Source: Mycobacterium conspicuum (GTDB lineage Bacteria; Actinomycetota; Actinomycetes; Mycobacteriales; Mycobacteriaceae). From it: 64,000 nucleotides of DNA. The stretch is from positions 682,001 through 746,000 of the forward strand of contig NZ_AP022613.1 of the NCBI RefSeq assembly GCF_010730195.1, read 5' to 3'. A program made the translations under genes and the position numbers. Shown piece by piece: positions 34,914-44,413 of the stretch. Positions within the stretch are counted from its first letter, which is position 1. The number at the start of each line of letters is the position of its first letter. Under the pieces are notes generated by a model, which was given only the letters and a program-made list of their open reading frames with translations, ran no database searches and had not been told where the DNA came from.

Positions 34914-35141
34914 TTAGCGAACCTCGATCACACCCACGCGCCACAGCGCCGCGTACATGTGGCGCAGCGGGATGCTCAGCAACCTCGTGGCCGCATCCAC
35001 CATGGGGTCGCCCCCGGTGTCGATCGGCGCCCGCCGCACCCGCTTCTTCGTCGCCGCGGGCGCCACGGCCAGCCGGGTGGTGGGCCGGATGTCGCTGGCC
35101 ACATCGATAACGTCGATATCGTCCAAAAGAACTGCGGTCAT
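34914..35141 (-). CDS. 75-residue conserved-looking small protein
   Basis: Starts MTAVLLDDIDVIDVASDIRP. The middle is basic (TKKRVRRAPI) and the end is helical (LRHMYAALWRVGVIEVR). A textbook GGAGG six bases before the ATG and a 9-bp gap to the hydrolase gene argue that it is real and first in the operon. No family is recognised. The upstream gap is AT-rich for this genome and probably holds its promoter. Confidence 0.65.
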   Translation of the reverse strand: MTAVLLDDIDVIDVASDIRPTTRLAVAPAATKKRVRRAPIDTGGDPMVDAATRLLSIPLRHMYAALWRVGVIEVR

Positions 35142-35799
35142 GATTCCTCCAAGAGATTATTGGCAAATAGAATTGGTGAATTAGCTGGTTATGAGAACCA
35201 TTTGCGGACAATTGCGTATTCGTATATCGCTAATCCGTGACGCATCCCCCCGTGGGGTAAACCGGTCGCTCGGTTATCGGCATTGTCGCCAGCTGGATCG
35301 GTTGCTGACGGAGAACAGTTTTACGGCCGGCAAGGGGTCGCCGCGCACGCAATAAAGGCTTGGACTGCAACGGAATTGGTCCGTGGCAAGCGTTTCAAGA
35401 GTCGGTAGGGTGGTGATCAGGCGGGCGTCAACTCCGTCGTCCTTTCCGCTGGTGCCGTTGGGCTATCGCCTTGGTGTGTCTGCCAATTCAGCGTGGGCTG
35501 ATTTAGCGGATCCCCCTGGCTTCTGATAGTTGCCAGCCTTGCTTATATTCCGAGAGTAAGTCGGCCGGTTGCTGAGGCAATGACGTAATCGAAAACGTCA
35601 CAAAGACATCAGGTGAAAAGGACCCCTATTTAATAGGAAGTCGACATGAATTGAAATGGAACCGAACGTGTCATCTCGTCGTAATCTGGCCGGGGTAGCG
35701 CCACCCGATCGGCCCCACCGCGCCCGGGTCGCGCGGCATTTCCCCAGGTCAGTGTGCTGCAACGGGCCGGGAGCGGTGGCGTGCACTACCCTGATCAGA
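35142..35799. other. AT-richer 658-bp intergenic region
   Basis: No convincing gene. It is divergent between the 75-residue ORF and glmS. The left end is markedly AT-rich for this genome. Two perfect inverted repeats occur near the right: TGACGT-N8-ACGTCA (35581-35600) and CCTATT-T-AATAGG (35625-35637). The glmS frame stays open back to about 35656, but that extension has no family support. The composition could reflect a decayed or acquired segment, or an unusually large control region. Confidence 0.6.
35787..35792 (+). promoter_or_regulatory. candidate -10 box, leaderless glmS
   Basis: TACCCT matches TANNNT and is followed by seven bases and then the glmS ATG. Transcription would begin on the start codon, giving a leaderless mRNA. 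There is no Shine-Dalgarno sequence before this ATG, which agrees. Confidence 0.5.
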
Positions 35800-37674
35800 A
35801 TGTGCGGAATTGTCGGCTACGTCGGGCGCGGCTGCGCCTGCGAGGTTGTCATGGACGCGCTGCGACGCATGGAATACCGCGGCTATGACTCGTCGGGACT
35901 CGCCCTGGTCGACGGTCATGGCAAACTCACTGTCCGTCGCCGGGCCGGCGGACTGGCCAACCTTGAGGACGCCGTGGCCGAGATGGCCGAGACGTCCGAG
36001 GACTGGCGCACCGCCAGCACCGGCCTGGGCCACACCCGCTGGGCGACGCACGGCCGCCCCACCGATCGCAACGCGCACCCCCACCGCGACGCCGCCGGCA
36101 AGATCGCCGTCGTCCACAACGGCATCATCGAGAATTTCGCCAGCCTGCGCCATGAGCTGGAGACCGCCGGCGTCGAATTCGTCAGCGACACCGACACCGA
36201 GGTCGCGGTGCATCTGGTGGCCCGGGCCTACCAGCACGGCGACACCGCCGGCGACTTCCCCGCCTCCGTGCTCGCCGTGCTGCGCCGCTTGGAAGGCCAC
36301 TTCACCCTGGTGTTCGCCAATGCCGACGAGCCGGGCACCATCGTCGCCGCCCGCCGGTCCACACCGCTGGTGGTGGGGATCGGCGACGGCGAGATGTTCG
36401 TCGGCTCCGACGTGGCGGCGTTCATCGAACACACCCGTCGGGCGGTCGAACTGGGCCAGGACCAGGCCGTAGTGATCACCGCCGACGGCTACCGGATCAC
36501 CGATTTCGACGGCAACGATGATGTCGAATTCCGCGAGTTTCACATCGACTGGGACCTGGCCGCCGCCGAAAAGGGCGGCTACGAGTACTTCATGCTCAAG
36601 GAGATCGCCGAGCAGCCCGCCGCGGTGGCCGACACGCTGCTCGGCCACTTCGTCAACGGCCGCATCGTGCTGGACGAACAGCGGCTCTCCGACCAGGAAT
36701 TGCGCGAGATCGACAAGGTATTCGTGGTTGCCTGCGGCACCGCCTACCACTCCGGGCTGCTGGCGAAATACGCGATCGAGCACTGGACGCGGCTGCCGGT
36801 GGAAGTGGAGCTTGCCAGCGAATTCCGCTACCGGGACCCGGTGCTGGACCGCAGCACGCTGGTGGTGGCGATCTCCCAATCCGGGGAAACCGCAGACACT
36901 TTGGAAGCGGTCCGGCACGCCAAGGAGCAGAAGGCCAAGGTGCTGGCGATCTGCAACACCAACGGCAGCCAGATCCCGCGCGAGTGCGATGCGGTGCTCT
37001 ACACCCGCGCCGGACCGGAGATCGGGGTGGCCTCGACGAAAACCTTCCTGGCCCAAATTGCCGCCAACTACCTGCTGGGCCTGGCGCTGGCGCAGGCCCG
37101 GGGCACCAAGTACCCCGACGAGGTGGCGCGCGAATACCGCGAACTGGAAGCGATGCCCGACCTGGTGGCGCGGGTGATCGCGGCGATCGAGCCGGTAGCC
37201 GAGCTGGCTCGCCGGTTCGCTCAGTCGACGTGCGTGCTGTTCCTGGGCCGCCACGTCGGCTACCCGGTGGCGCTGGAAGGCGCGCTGAAACTCAAGGAAT
37301 TGGCCTACATGCACGCCGAGGGGTTCGCCGCCGGCGAGCTCAAGCACGGCCCGATCGCGCTGATCGAAGAAGGCCTGCCGGTCATCGTTGTGATGCCTTC
37401 CCCGAAGGGGTCGGCCACGCTGCACGCCAAGCTGCTGTCCAACATCCGGGAGATCCAGGCCCGCGGCGCGGTGACCGTGGTGATCGCCGAGGAGGGCGAC
37501 GACACCGTGCGCCCCTACGCCGATCACTTGGTCGAAATCCCGGCGGTATCAACGCTTTTGCAGCCCCTGCTGTCGACCATCCCGCTTCAGATGTTCGCCG
37601 CGTCGGTCGCGCGGGCCCGCGGTTACGATGTCGACAAACCGCGTAACCTGGCGAAGTCGGTGACCGTTGAGTAG
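35800..37674 (+). CDS. glmS: glutamine-fructose-6-phosphate aminotransferase
   Basis: Makes glucosamine-6-phosphate from fructose-6-phosphate and glutamine. The 624 residues have the N-terminal amidotransferase nucleophile Cys2 (MCGIVGYVG), GLGHTRWATHG, and two SIS sugar-isomerase domains (VACGTAYHSGLLAKY, SQSGETADTLEA, STKTFLAQIAANYLLGL). The C-terminal is KPRNLAKSVTVE. Processing to expose Cys2 fixes the start. The next gene (DUF4436) starts inside its last codons. Confidence 0.98.
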   Translation: MCGIVGYVGRGCACEVVMDALRRMEYRGYDSSGLALVDGHGKLTVRRRAGGLANLEDAVAEMAETSEDWRTASTGLGHTRWATHGRPTDRNAHPHRDAAGKIAVVHNGIIENFASLRHELETAGVEFVSDTDTEVAVHLVARAYQHGDTAGDFPASVLAVLRRLEGHFTLVFANADEPGTIVAARRSTPLVVGIGDGEMFVGSDVAAFIEHTRRAVELGQDQAVVITADGYRITDFDGNDDVEFREFHIDWDLAAAEKGGYEYFMLKEIAEQPAAVADTLLGHFVNGRIVLDEQRLSDQELREIDKVFVVACGTAYHSGLLAKYAIEHWTRLPVEVELASEFRYRDPVLDRSTLVVAISQSGETADTLEAVRHAKEQKAKVLAICNTNGSQIPRECDAVLYTRAGPEIGVASTKTFLAQIAANYLLGLALAQARGTKYPDEVAREYRELEAMPDLVARVIAAIEPVAELARRFAQSTCVLFLGRHVGYPVALEGALKLKELAYMHAEGFAAGELKHGPIALIEEGLPVIVVMPSPKGSATLHAKLLSNIREIQARGAVTVVIAEEGDDTVRPYADHLVEIPAVSTLLQPLLSTIPLQMFAASVARARGYDVDKPRNLAKSVTVE

Positions 37675-38743
37675 GCGACGCACGCGACTGGGCATCTTGG
37701 GTGTCGCATTCTTCGTCGTCGTCTATGTCGTCTCAATTGTGTTGTATATCAACAACGGTTCGGGCCACCCCCACGTGGTTGTCCACGGTCCATCGATGGA
37801 CGACGCAACCCGGGTGATCATCGATGCCGACAGCATGAAGTCCGATAGCAGCGTGCTTGTCATCAACGTCAACGTGTCACCCGCACCGGCGCTGTTGGAC
37901 CCGCTGACCCACACGCTCAAGGACGACCTCAATATCGTGGTCACTTCCGCGGTCACGAGCAGCAAGCACACCTGGCAGAAGGGCACCCTGCCCGACGCCT
38001 TCCGCGTCTCCCTGGGGGTGGCCGGCGACGTCGCGAATTGGCCGTTCGACGAATACCATTCGGGGCCGATCGTGGCTGAGCTCCTGTCCGGCTCGTCGTA
38101 CACGCCGGTGCCGACGGCGGTGACGTTGGTCAATCGTCTGCTGGGCTGGGAGGTCGCGGTCAGCCCCGTCAACGACACCAGCGAGATCGGCCCGTACCGG
38201 GTGGCGCTGCAGCGATCGCCCAGCACCGTGTTCGCCGGTGTCGCGATCCTCTGCGTCCTCGTCGCGCTGGCGGCCCTGGCCCTTTTCGTTGCGGTGGAAA
38301 CGGTTTGGGACAGGCGAAAATTTCAGCCGCCGATGACGACGTGGTACGCGGCTATGTTGTTCGCGGTGATGCCGTTGCGTAACGCCCTGCCCGATGCGCC
38401 TCCCTTCGGAAGCTGGATCGACGTCACGATTGTCATGTGGGTGATCGTGGCGTTGGCGATCTCGATGGCGCTTTACATCTCCTGCTGGTGGCGGCATTTG
38501 CGACCGGAGCCGCAGAAGCCACTAGAACCGGTGCGGCCGGATGCCGCCAGGCCCCCGGAGCCGGTGCCGCCGGCGTGGGAAGCGGTGCAGCCACCGGGCC
38601 CGGTGCAGCCGGTGTCGCATACGGAGAAGCCGACGGTGGTGCACACGCTGCCGCCGAATTGGGACCACCCGACGGTTGCTCGTGAGCTGCCGCCGTTGCC
38701 GGGACCGCCCGGCGATGGCGGGGGTCCAACCGCCGGGGCCTAG
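37667..38743 (+). CDS. DUF4436 membrane protein, first copy
   Basis: 358 residues with a TTG start overlapping the glmS stop. An N-terminal membrane helix (LGILGVAFFVVVYVVSIVLY) precedes an extracytoplasmic beta-rich domain (about 35-180). Three or so helices follow (VFAGVAILCVLVALAALALF, TTWYAAMLFAVMPLRNALPD, IVMWVIVALAISMALYISCW). The cytoplasmic Pro-rich tail of about 75 residues is absent from the second copy. Function unknown. Position after glmS matches recalled Rv3435c. Coupling to glmS suggests a cell-envelope role, by association only. Confidence 0.85.
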   Translation: MSRRRTRLGILGVAFFVVVYVVSIVLYINNGSGHPHVVVHGPSMDDATRVIIDADSMKSDSSVLVINVNVSPAPALLDPLTHTLKDDLNIVVTSAVTSSKHTWQKGTLPDAFRVSLGVAGDVANWPFDEYHSGPIVAELLSGSSYTPVPTAVTLVNRLLGWEVAVSPVNDTSEIGPYRVALQRSPSTVFAGVAILCVLVALAALALFVAVETVWDRRKFQPPMTTWYAAMLFAVMPLRNALPDAPPFGSWIDVTIVMWVIVALAISMALYISCWWRHLRPEPQKPLEPVRPDAARPPEPVPPAWEAVQPPGPVQPVSHTEKPTVVHTLPPNWDHPTVARELPPLPGPPGDGGGPTAGA

Positions 38744-38906
38744 CGGCTGATCGAAATCCCCGCGGTAGCAACGTTTTGCGGCAGCGACGTCGACAAGCCG
38801 GGTAGCTGGGCCAAGAGTCGCGGGCACAGTCTCCTGGATCGGCTGAGTTACTATCTGTGCGCGGTAAGCCGTTTCGCACGCTAACCAATCGGGGGAGGCA
38901 TACTTC

Positions 38907-39794
38907 TTGTCCGCGGATGATTCTTCCAACCAACCCCATCGCTTTATGCGATTTTTCATCATCGGTCTGGTGATCTTCTTCATCGGGGCGTACATCGCCA
39001 CGATTGCGCTGTACGCCAAATCGGGTTGCGGGTGCCCTCGGCCGCTCATCGAAGATCAATCTGCTCCGGACGGCACCTCCGTGACGATCAGCCTTGAAGA
39101 TCTCCAGTCGGTGAAGGGTGCGTTGACGGCCAACGTCACTGTCCAACCGGGCGCTGGGCTGCTGGACCCGCAAACTCACGGACTCAACGCAGATTTGAGT
39201 GTCGTGATCCATTCGTCGGTGTCGCCCAGCAAGCGCACCTGGACGGCGGGGATGACCCCGGGCGTTTACCCTGTCCCCCTGACCATTTCGGGTGACCCCT
39301 CGAATTGGCCCTTCGATCGCTACCGGACGGGGCCGATCAGCGTCGACATCATCCGTGGCGGAGCGTCAGTAGCCCAGCGGGTGCCGGTGAACTTCGTCGA
39401 CCGCGTTCCCGGCTGGCTGCTTGCGGTTTCGCCCGTCTCCGGCGGCGCTACACCGGCGCTGTACCGCGTGGAGTTGCATCGATCGCCAAGCACCGCGGCG
39501 TTTGGTGCCGTCATCGTCGGTGTGCTGATCGCGATCGCTGGCGTCTCCCTCTTCGTCGCGGTTCAGACACTGCGCAACAAGCGAAAATTCCAACCGCCGA
39601 TGACAACGTGGTATGCGGCAATGCTCTTTGCGGTGGTTCCGCTGCGCAATGCCCTGCCCGACTCGCCCCCGATCGGATCGTGGCTCGACGTCACGGTCAC
39701 GCTGTGGGTGATCGTCGTGGTGGTGATGTCGATGCTGATCTACATCTCCTGTTGGTGGCGTCATCTGAGACCCGAGGCCGAAAAACCGGCCTGA
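38907..39794 (+). CDS. DUF4436 membrane protein, second copy
   Basis: 295-residue paralogue of the preceding gene with the same order: membrane helix (FFIIGLVIFFIGAYIATIAL), outside domain with NWPFDRYRTGPISVDI, and the cluster KFQPPMTTWYAAMLFAVVPL, then CWWRHLRPE. It lacks the Pro-rich tail. TTG start, supported by GGGGGAGG about eight bases upstream. The 163-bp gap before it suggests a separate or additional promoter. Function unknown. Confidence 0.85.
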   Translation: MSADDSSNQPHRFMRFFIIGLVIFFIGAYIATIALYAKSGCGCPRPLIEDQSAPDGTSVTISLEDLQSVKGALTANVTVQPGAGLLDPQTHGLNADLSVVIHSSVSPSKRTWTAGMTPGVYPVPLTISGDPSNWPFDRYRTGPISVDIIRGGASVAQRVPVNFVDRVPGWLLAVSPVSGGATPALYRVELHRSPSTAAFGAVIVGVLIAIAGVSLFVAVQTLRNKRKFQPPMTTWYAAMLFAVVPLRNALPDSPPIGSWLDVTVTLWVIVVVVMSMLIYISCWWRHLRPEAEKPA

Positions 39795-39986
39795 CGTCCG
39801 CGCATGCGAAGGTGGCCGGGGCGCGGCACCTTGTCATCGCCCATTTCGCGGCGATCCTCATCGGGCTGTGCTGCTACCCGTCGCGTGGAGTCCCGGTGAT
39901 CCGGGTATTAGACGGATGTGTCGAAGGGCCGCTCGGGCAACGGGCCAAGTAACGCGTCGGTAATTGGCCGCCCGTACGGTGGCGGA

Positions 39987-42617
39987 ATGCGACGTTTAAC
40001 GCCGCGAACATTGGGGGCGGAAGAAGAGTTTCACCTTGTCGACCTGAAGACACGGCGACTCACCGCGCGCGCTCCGGAGCTGTTGGCCGAGCTGAACGAG
40101 AACTACGTCGCCGAGTTGCAGCGCTGTGTCATCGAGACCAACACCCAGGTGGTGGAGTCGCTGCAGGGATTGCGCGACGAAATCGTCCGCCACCGCAAGG
40201 TTTTGGTCGACACCGCGGCGGGGCTGGGCATCGGCGTCGTCGCGGCGGGGGCGGTGCCGCTGGCGGTGCCGGCCGAAATGCAGGTGACCAGGACACGGCG
40301 TTACCGGCAAATGCTCGCCGACTATCAACTGCTGGCCCGCGAGCAGTTGATCTGCGGCACCCAGATCCACGTCGGCGTCGAGGACCGCGACACGGCGGTC
40401 GCCGTCGCCTACCGGGTGGCCGCGTACCTGCCGATCCTGCTCGCGTTGTCGGCCAGCTCGCCTTTCGCGTCGGACGGCTCCGACACCGGCTACGCCAGCA
40501 TGCGCACGCTCGTCTGGCAGCGTTGGCCGACGACGGGTCTGGCCGCCCCGGTGCAATCGGCCCGCGAGTACGACGACCTGGTCGCCGACCTGGTGGCCAG
40601 CGGTGTCATCGCCGACATCGGGATGGTCTATTTCGACGTCCGTCCGGCCAACTGCGCTCCGACGCTGGAGTTGCGGGTCTGCGACAGCTGCCCGTCGGTG
40701 GACACCGTGTTGCTGATCGCCGGGATATTCCGGGCATTGGTCGAGCGCGAGCAGGCCGCGGCCCGGGCCGGCGTCCCAGCGACGGTGCTGTCGCCGGCGG
40801 TGGGCCGGGCGGCGCTGTGGCGAGCCGCCCGCTCGGGATTGGAGGGCGAGCTCGTCGATGTGACCGGCCCGGCCAGCCGGCCGGCCGCGGAGGTGGTCGG
40901 CGCCCTGGTCGACTCGCTGCGCCCGCAACTCGAACAAAGCGACGACTGGGACACCGTCAGCGAATTGAGCCGGGCCGCGCTGGTCGCGGGCACTTCGTCC
41001 GCTCGGCAACGGCGCGCGCTGCGCCGCCGTGGCCGTCTCACCGACGTGGTCGACCAGCTCATCGTCGAGACCGCCAACGGCGAGCGCAGCACCCCGACCG
41101 GCGCCATCGACGATCCCAGCCTGCTATTCGGCTACCACCCGGGCAGCAAACCCCTGACCGGCCCCGCCCGCGGCGATCCCCGGGTCACCCTCGAAGACAG
41201 CTACGACGAGGCGGTCGACGCGGACGGACAGCCCCGCCCGCACTACCGAACGGTCCTGGACACCGTGGCGCGGCTCGGCGCGGCGCAGCTGCGATCCCGG
41301 GAAGCGGATATCGAGCAGGAGCAGCGCGCCGACAGCATCATGTTCCGCGTCACCGGCCAGAGCCGGGCCCAGCTGTTCCCTGTCGACCTAGTGCCGCGCA
41401 TCGTCGACGCGCAGGACTGGGCGGCGCTGTCCGACGGCCTGGCTCAGCGAGCACGCGCGCTGGACGCGTTCCTTCGCGACGTTTACTCGGAGCAGGCGAT
41501 CGTCGCCGACGGCATCATCGGCGTGCAGGCCCTCGACCGCGCGCCCGGCTTCCGCTCCACGGGCCGCCGCGCGGGCAACACGGTGCGGGCCCACATCAGC
41601 GGCACCGACATCGTGTGCGACGGCGCCGGCCGCTGGATGGTGCTCGAAGACAACCTGCGCGTGCCGTCGGGCGTCGCCTACGCGATCGTCAACCACCGGC
41701 TGATCGCCAAGCACATCCCCGAATTGCAACCGCCCGCCCCGATCGAGGACCCCGGACAGACGCCGCGGATGCTGCTCGAGACGCTGCGCGCGGCCGCACC
41801 GGCACACGCGCCCGACGACCCCACCGTGGTGATCCTGTCGGCCGGCTGGAAAGACTCCGCGTGGTTCGAACACACATTTTTGGCCGAGGAGATGGACGTC
41901 GCGTTGGTGCAGCCGGCCGACCTGACGGTGCGCGACGGAAAGCTGGTGCAGCACATCGGTTCTCACGTGCGACGCATCGACGTCGTGTATGCGCGGATGG
42001 ACGAAGACATGCTGCTGTCCTCCCACGGGTACGACGACGCGCCCCTGCGCCCGGGACTGCTGGAGGCGGTCAGCGACGGCAACCTCACGATCGCCAACGC
42101 GCTGGCCAACGGGGTGGCCGACGACAAGGCCATCTACGCCTACGTCCCGGCCATGATCGAGTACTACCTCGGCGAAAAGCCACGACTGGCTCAGGTGCCG
42201 ACGTGGATCTGCGCCGAACGCGAACAGCGCGACTTCGTGCTGGCCCACCTGGGCGACCTGGTGGTGAAACCGATCGACGGGTTGGGCGGCAGCGGTGTGC
42301 TGATCGGGCCGGAGGCCTCCGACGCCGCGGTCGAGGCTCGCCGCGCCGAATTGGAGGCGCAACCCGAGCGGTTCATCGCCCAGGAGCCGATCAACCTGTC
42401 CACCCACCCCACGTTCGACGGCGGCGGCTTATACCCCCACCACGTCGACCTGCGCGCCTTCGTCCATCTGCGGCCCGATGCTGGTTCCGTCTCGGCGCAC
42501 GTGATGCCCGCGGCGCTGACGCGAGTGGGGGTGCGCGGGTCGCGGATCGTCAACTCATCGTCGGGCGGCGGCAGCAAGGACACCTGGATTCTGGGCGCAG
42601 TCGATGGGGGCGGATGA
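39987..42617 (+). CDS. GCS2 carboxylate-amine ligase / circularly permuted ATP-grasp fusion
   Basis: 876 residues in two enzymes. Residues about 1-370 are a YbdK/GCS2-type carboxylate-amine ligase (TLGAEEEFHLVDLKTRRLT, ICGTQIHVGVEDRDTA, LELRVCDSCPS). Residues about 400-876 are a circularly permuted type 2 ATP-grasp domain (GVQALDRAPGFRSTGRRAGN, MVLEDNLRVPSGVAYAI, KPIDGLGGSGVLIGPEA, RIVNSSSGGGSKDTW). Both folds form amide bonds with ATP. The amidotransferase gene starts one base after its stop. The start MRRLTPRTLGAEEEF is preferred to an upstream reading because the GCS2 domain begins there. Confidence 0.9.
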   Translation: MRRLTPRTLGAEEEFHLVDLKTRRLTARAPELLAELNENYVAELQRCVIETNTQVVESLQGLRDEIVRHRKVLVDTAAGLGIGVVAAGAVPLAVPAEMQVTRTRRYRQMLADYQLLAREQLICGTQIHVGVEDRDTAVAVAYRVAAYLPILLALSASSPFASDGSDTGYASMRTLVWQRWPTTGLAAPVQSAREYDDLVADLVASGVIADIGMVYFDVRPANCAPTLELRVCDSCPSVDTVLLIAGIFRALVEREQAAARAGVPATVLSPAVGRAALWRAARSGLEGELVDVTGPASRPAAEVVGALVDSLRPQLEQSDDWDTVSELSRAALVAGTSSARQRRALRRRGRLTDVVDQLIVETANGERSTPTGAIDDPSLLFGYHPGSKPLTGPARGDPRVTLEDSYDEAVDADGQPRPHYRTVLDTVARLGAAQLRSREADIEQEQRADSIMFRVTGQSRAQLFPVDLVPRIVDAQDWAALSDGLAQRARALDAFLRDVYSEQAIVADGIIGVQALDRAPGFRSTGRRAGNTVRAHISGTDIVCDGAGRWMVLEDNLRVPSGVAYAIVNHRLIAKHIPELQPPAPIEDPGQTPRMLLETLRAAAPAHAPDDPTVVILSAGWKDSAWFEHTFLAEEMDVALVQPADLTVRDGKLVQHIGSHVRRIDVVYARMDEDMLLSSHGYDDAPLRPGLLEAVSDGNLTIANALANGVADDKAIYAYVPAMIEYYLGEKPRLAQVPTWICAEREQRDFVLAHLGDLVVKPIDGLGGSGVLIGPEASDAAVEARRAELEAQPERFIAQEPINLSTHPTFDGGGLYPHHVDLRAFVHLRPDAGSVSAHVMPAALTRVGVRGSRIVNSSSGGGSKDTWILGAVDGGG

Positions 42618-42618
42618 C

Positions 42619-44409
42619 ATGTGCGGTATCTGCGGTGAAATCCGTTGGGACGGAAGGGCAGCCGACGTCGGGGCGGTGGCCCGGATGACATGCGCGATGA
42701 CCTCGCGCGGGCCGGACGCCGACGGGGTGGTCGCGCACGGACCCGTGGCCCTCGGGCATCGGCGACTGTCGATCATCGACCTGTCGGCTCGCGGGGCGCA
42801 ACCGATGGTCGACGCCGAACTCGGATTGAGCCTGGCCTTCAACGGCTGCATCTACAACTACCAGGAGCTGCGTAAGCAACTTCAGGCCGACGGGTACCGA
42901 TTCTTCTCCACCGCCGACAGCGAGGTCGTGATCAAGGCGTTCCACAAGTGGGGCGCGCACTGCGTCGAGCGATTCAAGGGGATGTTCGCGTTCGCCATCG
43001 CCGACCGGGACACCGGTGTGCTGACGCTGGCCCGGGACCGGCTGGGCATCAAGCCGCTTTACCTGGCGGCGGCGCCGGGCCGGCTGCGGTTCGCGTCCAG
43101 CATGCGGGCGCTGCTACAGGCTGGCGAGCCCGGTGAGATCGACACCGAACTGGACCGCGAGGCCCTGCACCACTACATGACGTTCCACTCCGTGGTGCCG
43201 GCGCCGCTGACCATCTACCGCGGCGTGCGCAAGCTTCCGCCCGCGACGGTACGGGTGATCCAGCCCGACGGGTCGCACACCGAAACCGTCTACTGGACAC
43301 CGAAATTCGGCCGCGACCCAGACAAGGCGTCCTGGTCGGGCCGCGACTGGGAAGCCGCGTTGATGGACGCGCTGCGCACCGCGGTGAAGCGCCGGATGGT
43401 CGCCGACGTCCCCGTGGGTGTGCTGCTGTCGGGCGGCATCGACTCCTCGATCGTGGTGGCGCTGCTGGCCGAGCAGGGCCAGCACGGGTTGGCCACCTTC
43501 AGCATCGGCTTCGACTCGTCCGACGGCGAATCCGGCGACGAGTACTTCTACTCCGACCTGATCGCCAAGACCTTCGACACCGACCACCACAAGATCCACA
43601 TCGACACCTCGCGGCTGACGCCCGCGGTGCCGAAAAGCATTGCCGCCATGAGCGAACCGATGGTCAGCCACGACTGCGTGGCCTTCTACCTGCTGTCGGG
43701 CCAGGTCAGCAAGTCGGTGAAGGTGGTGCAATCCGGGCAGGGCGCCGACGAGATTCTGGCCGGCTACTCCTGGTACCCGCCGCTGGCGAACATTGCGCGC
43801 GAGCAGACCACCGAGGCCTACGCCAAGGTGTTCTTCGACCGCAGCCACGACGAGGTGCTGTCAATCCTGGCCCCCGAGTACGGGATTGACGCCGACGTGA
43901 GCCGCGAGTTCGCGACGGCCCATCAGGGCGCACCGGGCGCCGACAGCGCGGTGGATGCCGCGTTGCGGCTGGATACCCAGGTGATGCTCGTCGACGATCC
44001 GGTCAAACGCGTTGACACCATGACCATGGCGTGGGGCCTGGAAGCGCGGGTGCCGTTCCTCGACCACGACTTCGTCGAGCTGGCGGCTACCTGCCCGCCC
44101 GAACTGAAACTGGCCTCGGCCGGCAAGGGTGTGCTGAAAAACGGTTCACGCAAGCTGCTTCCGGCGGAGGTGATCGACCGCACCAAGGGACACTTCCTGG
44201 TGCCGGGCATCCGCCATCTGCACGGCGAGCTGCTCGACATGGTGGGCGACGCGCTGACCAACGACGCCGCCCGCGCGCGCGGGCTGTATCGCCCCGAGGC
44301 CATCCAAGCGCTGCTGGCCGAGCCCAACCGCACACGGACCACGTTGGGCGCCAACGCGTTGTGGCAACTGGCCGTGCTGGAAATGTGGCTGCAGGGCATG
44401 GCGGGCTGA
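42619..44409 (+). CDS. asparagine-synthase-type amidotransferase (NAGGN amidotransferase-like)
   Basis: 596 residues. The class II glutaminase domain starts with nucleophile Cys2 (MCGICGEIRWDG) and includes TSRGPDADG and LAFNGCIYNYQELR. The synthetase domain has the PP-loop VGVLLSGGIDSSIVVALL. The closest recalled group is N-acetylglutaminylglutamine amidotransferase, which amidates an osmoprotectant dipeptide. Its neighbours are a two-ligase fusion and an S9 peptidase, matching a dipeptide-amide pathway, but the canonical acetyltransferase-ligase partner is not seen here. The product is therefore uncertain. Confidence 0.88.
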   Translation: MCGICGEIRWDGRAADVGAVARMTCAMTSRGPDADGVVAHGPVALGHRRLSIIDLSARGAQPMVDAELGLSLAFNGCIYNYQELRKQLQADGYRFFSTADSEVVIKAFHKWGAHCVERFKGMFAFAIADRDTGVLTLARDRLGIKPLYLAAAPGRLRFASSMRALLQAGEPGEIDTELDREALHHYMTFHSVVPAPLTIYRGVRKLPPATVRVIQPDGSHTETVYWTPKFGRDPDKASWSGRDWEAALMDALRTAVKRRMVADVPVGVLLSGGIDSSIVVALLAEQGQHGLATFSIGFDSSDGESGDEYFYSDLIAKTFDTDHHKIHIDTSRLTPAVPKSIAAMSEPMVSHDCVAFYLLSGQVSKSVKVVQSGQGADEILAGYSWYPPLANIAREQTTEAYAKVFFDRSHDEVLSILAPEYGIDADVSREFATAHQGAPGADSAVDAALRLDTQVMLVDDPVKRVDTMTMAWGLEARVPFLDHDFVELAATCPPELKLASAGKGVLKNGSRKLLPAEVIDRTKGHFLVPGIRHLHGELLDMVGDALTNDAARARGLYRPEAIQALLAEPNRTRTTLGANALWQLAVLEMWLQGMAG

Positions 44410-44413
44410 GGCG

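Noticed and set aside
35656..35799. N-terminal extension of glmS
   Set aside because: GlmS must begin with Met-Cys so that Cys2 becomes the nucleophile; the extension has no homology and a -10 box lies inside it.
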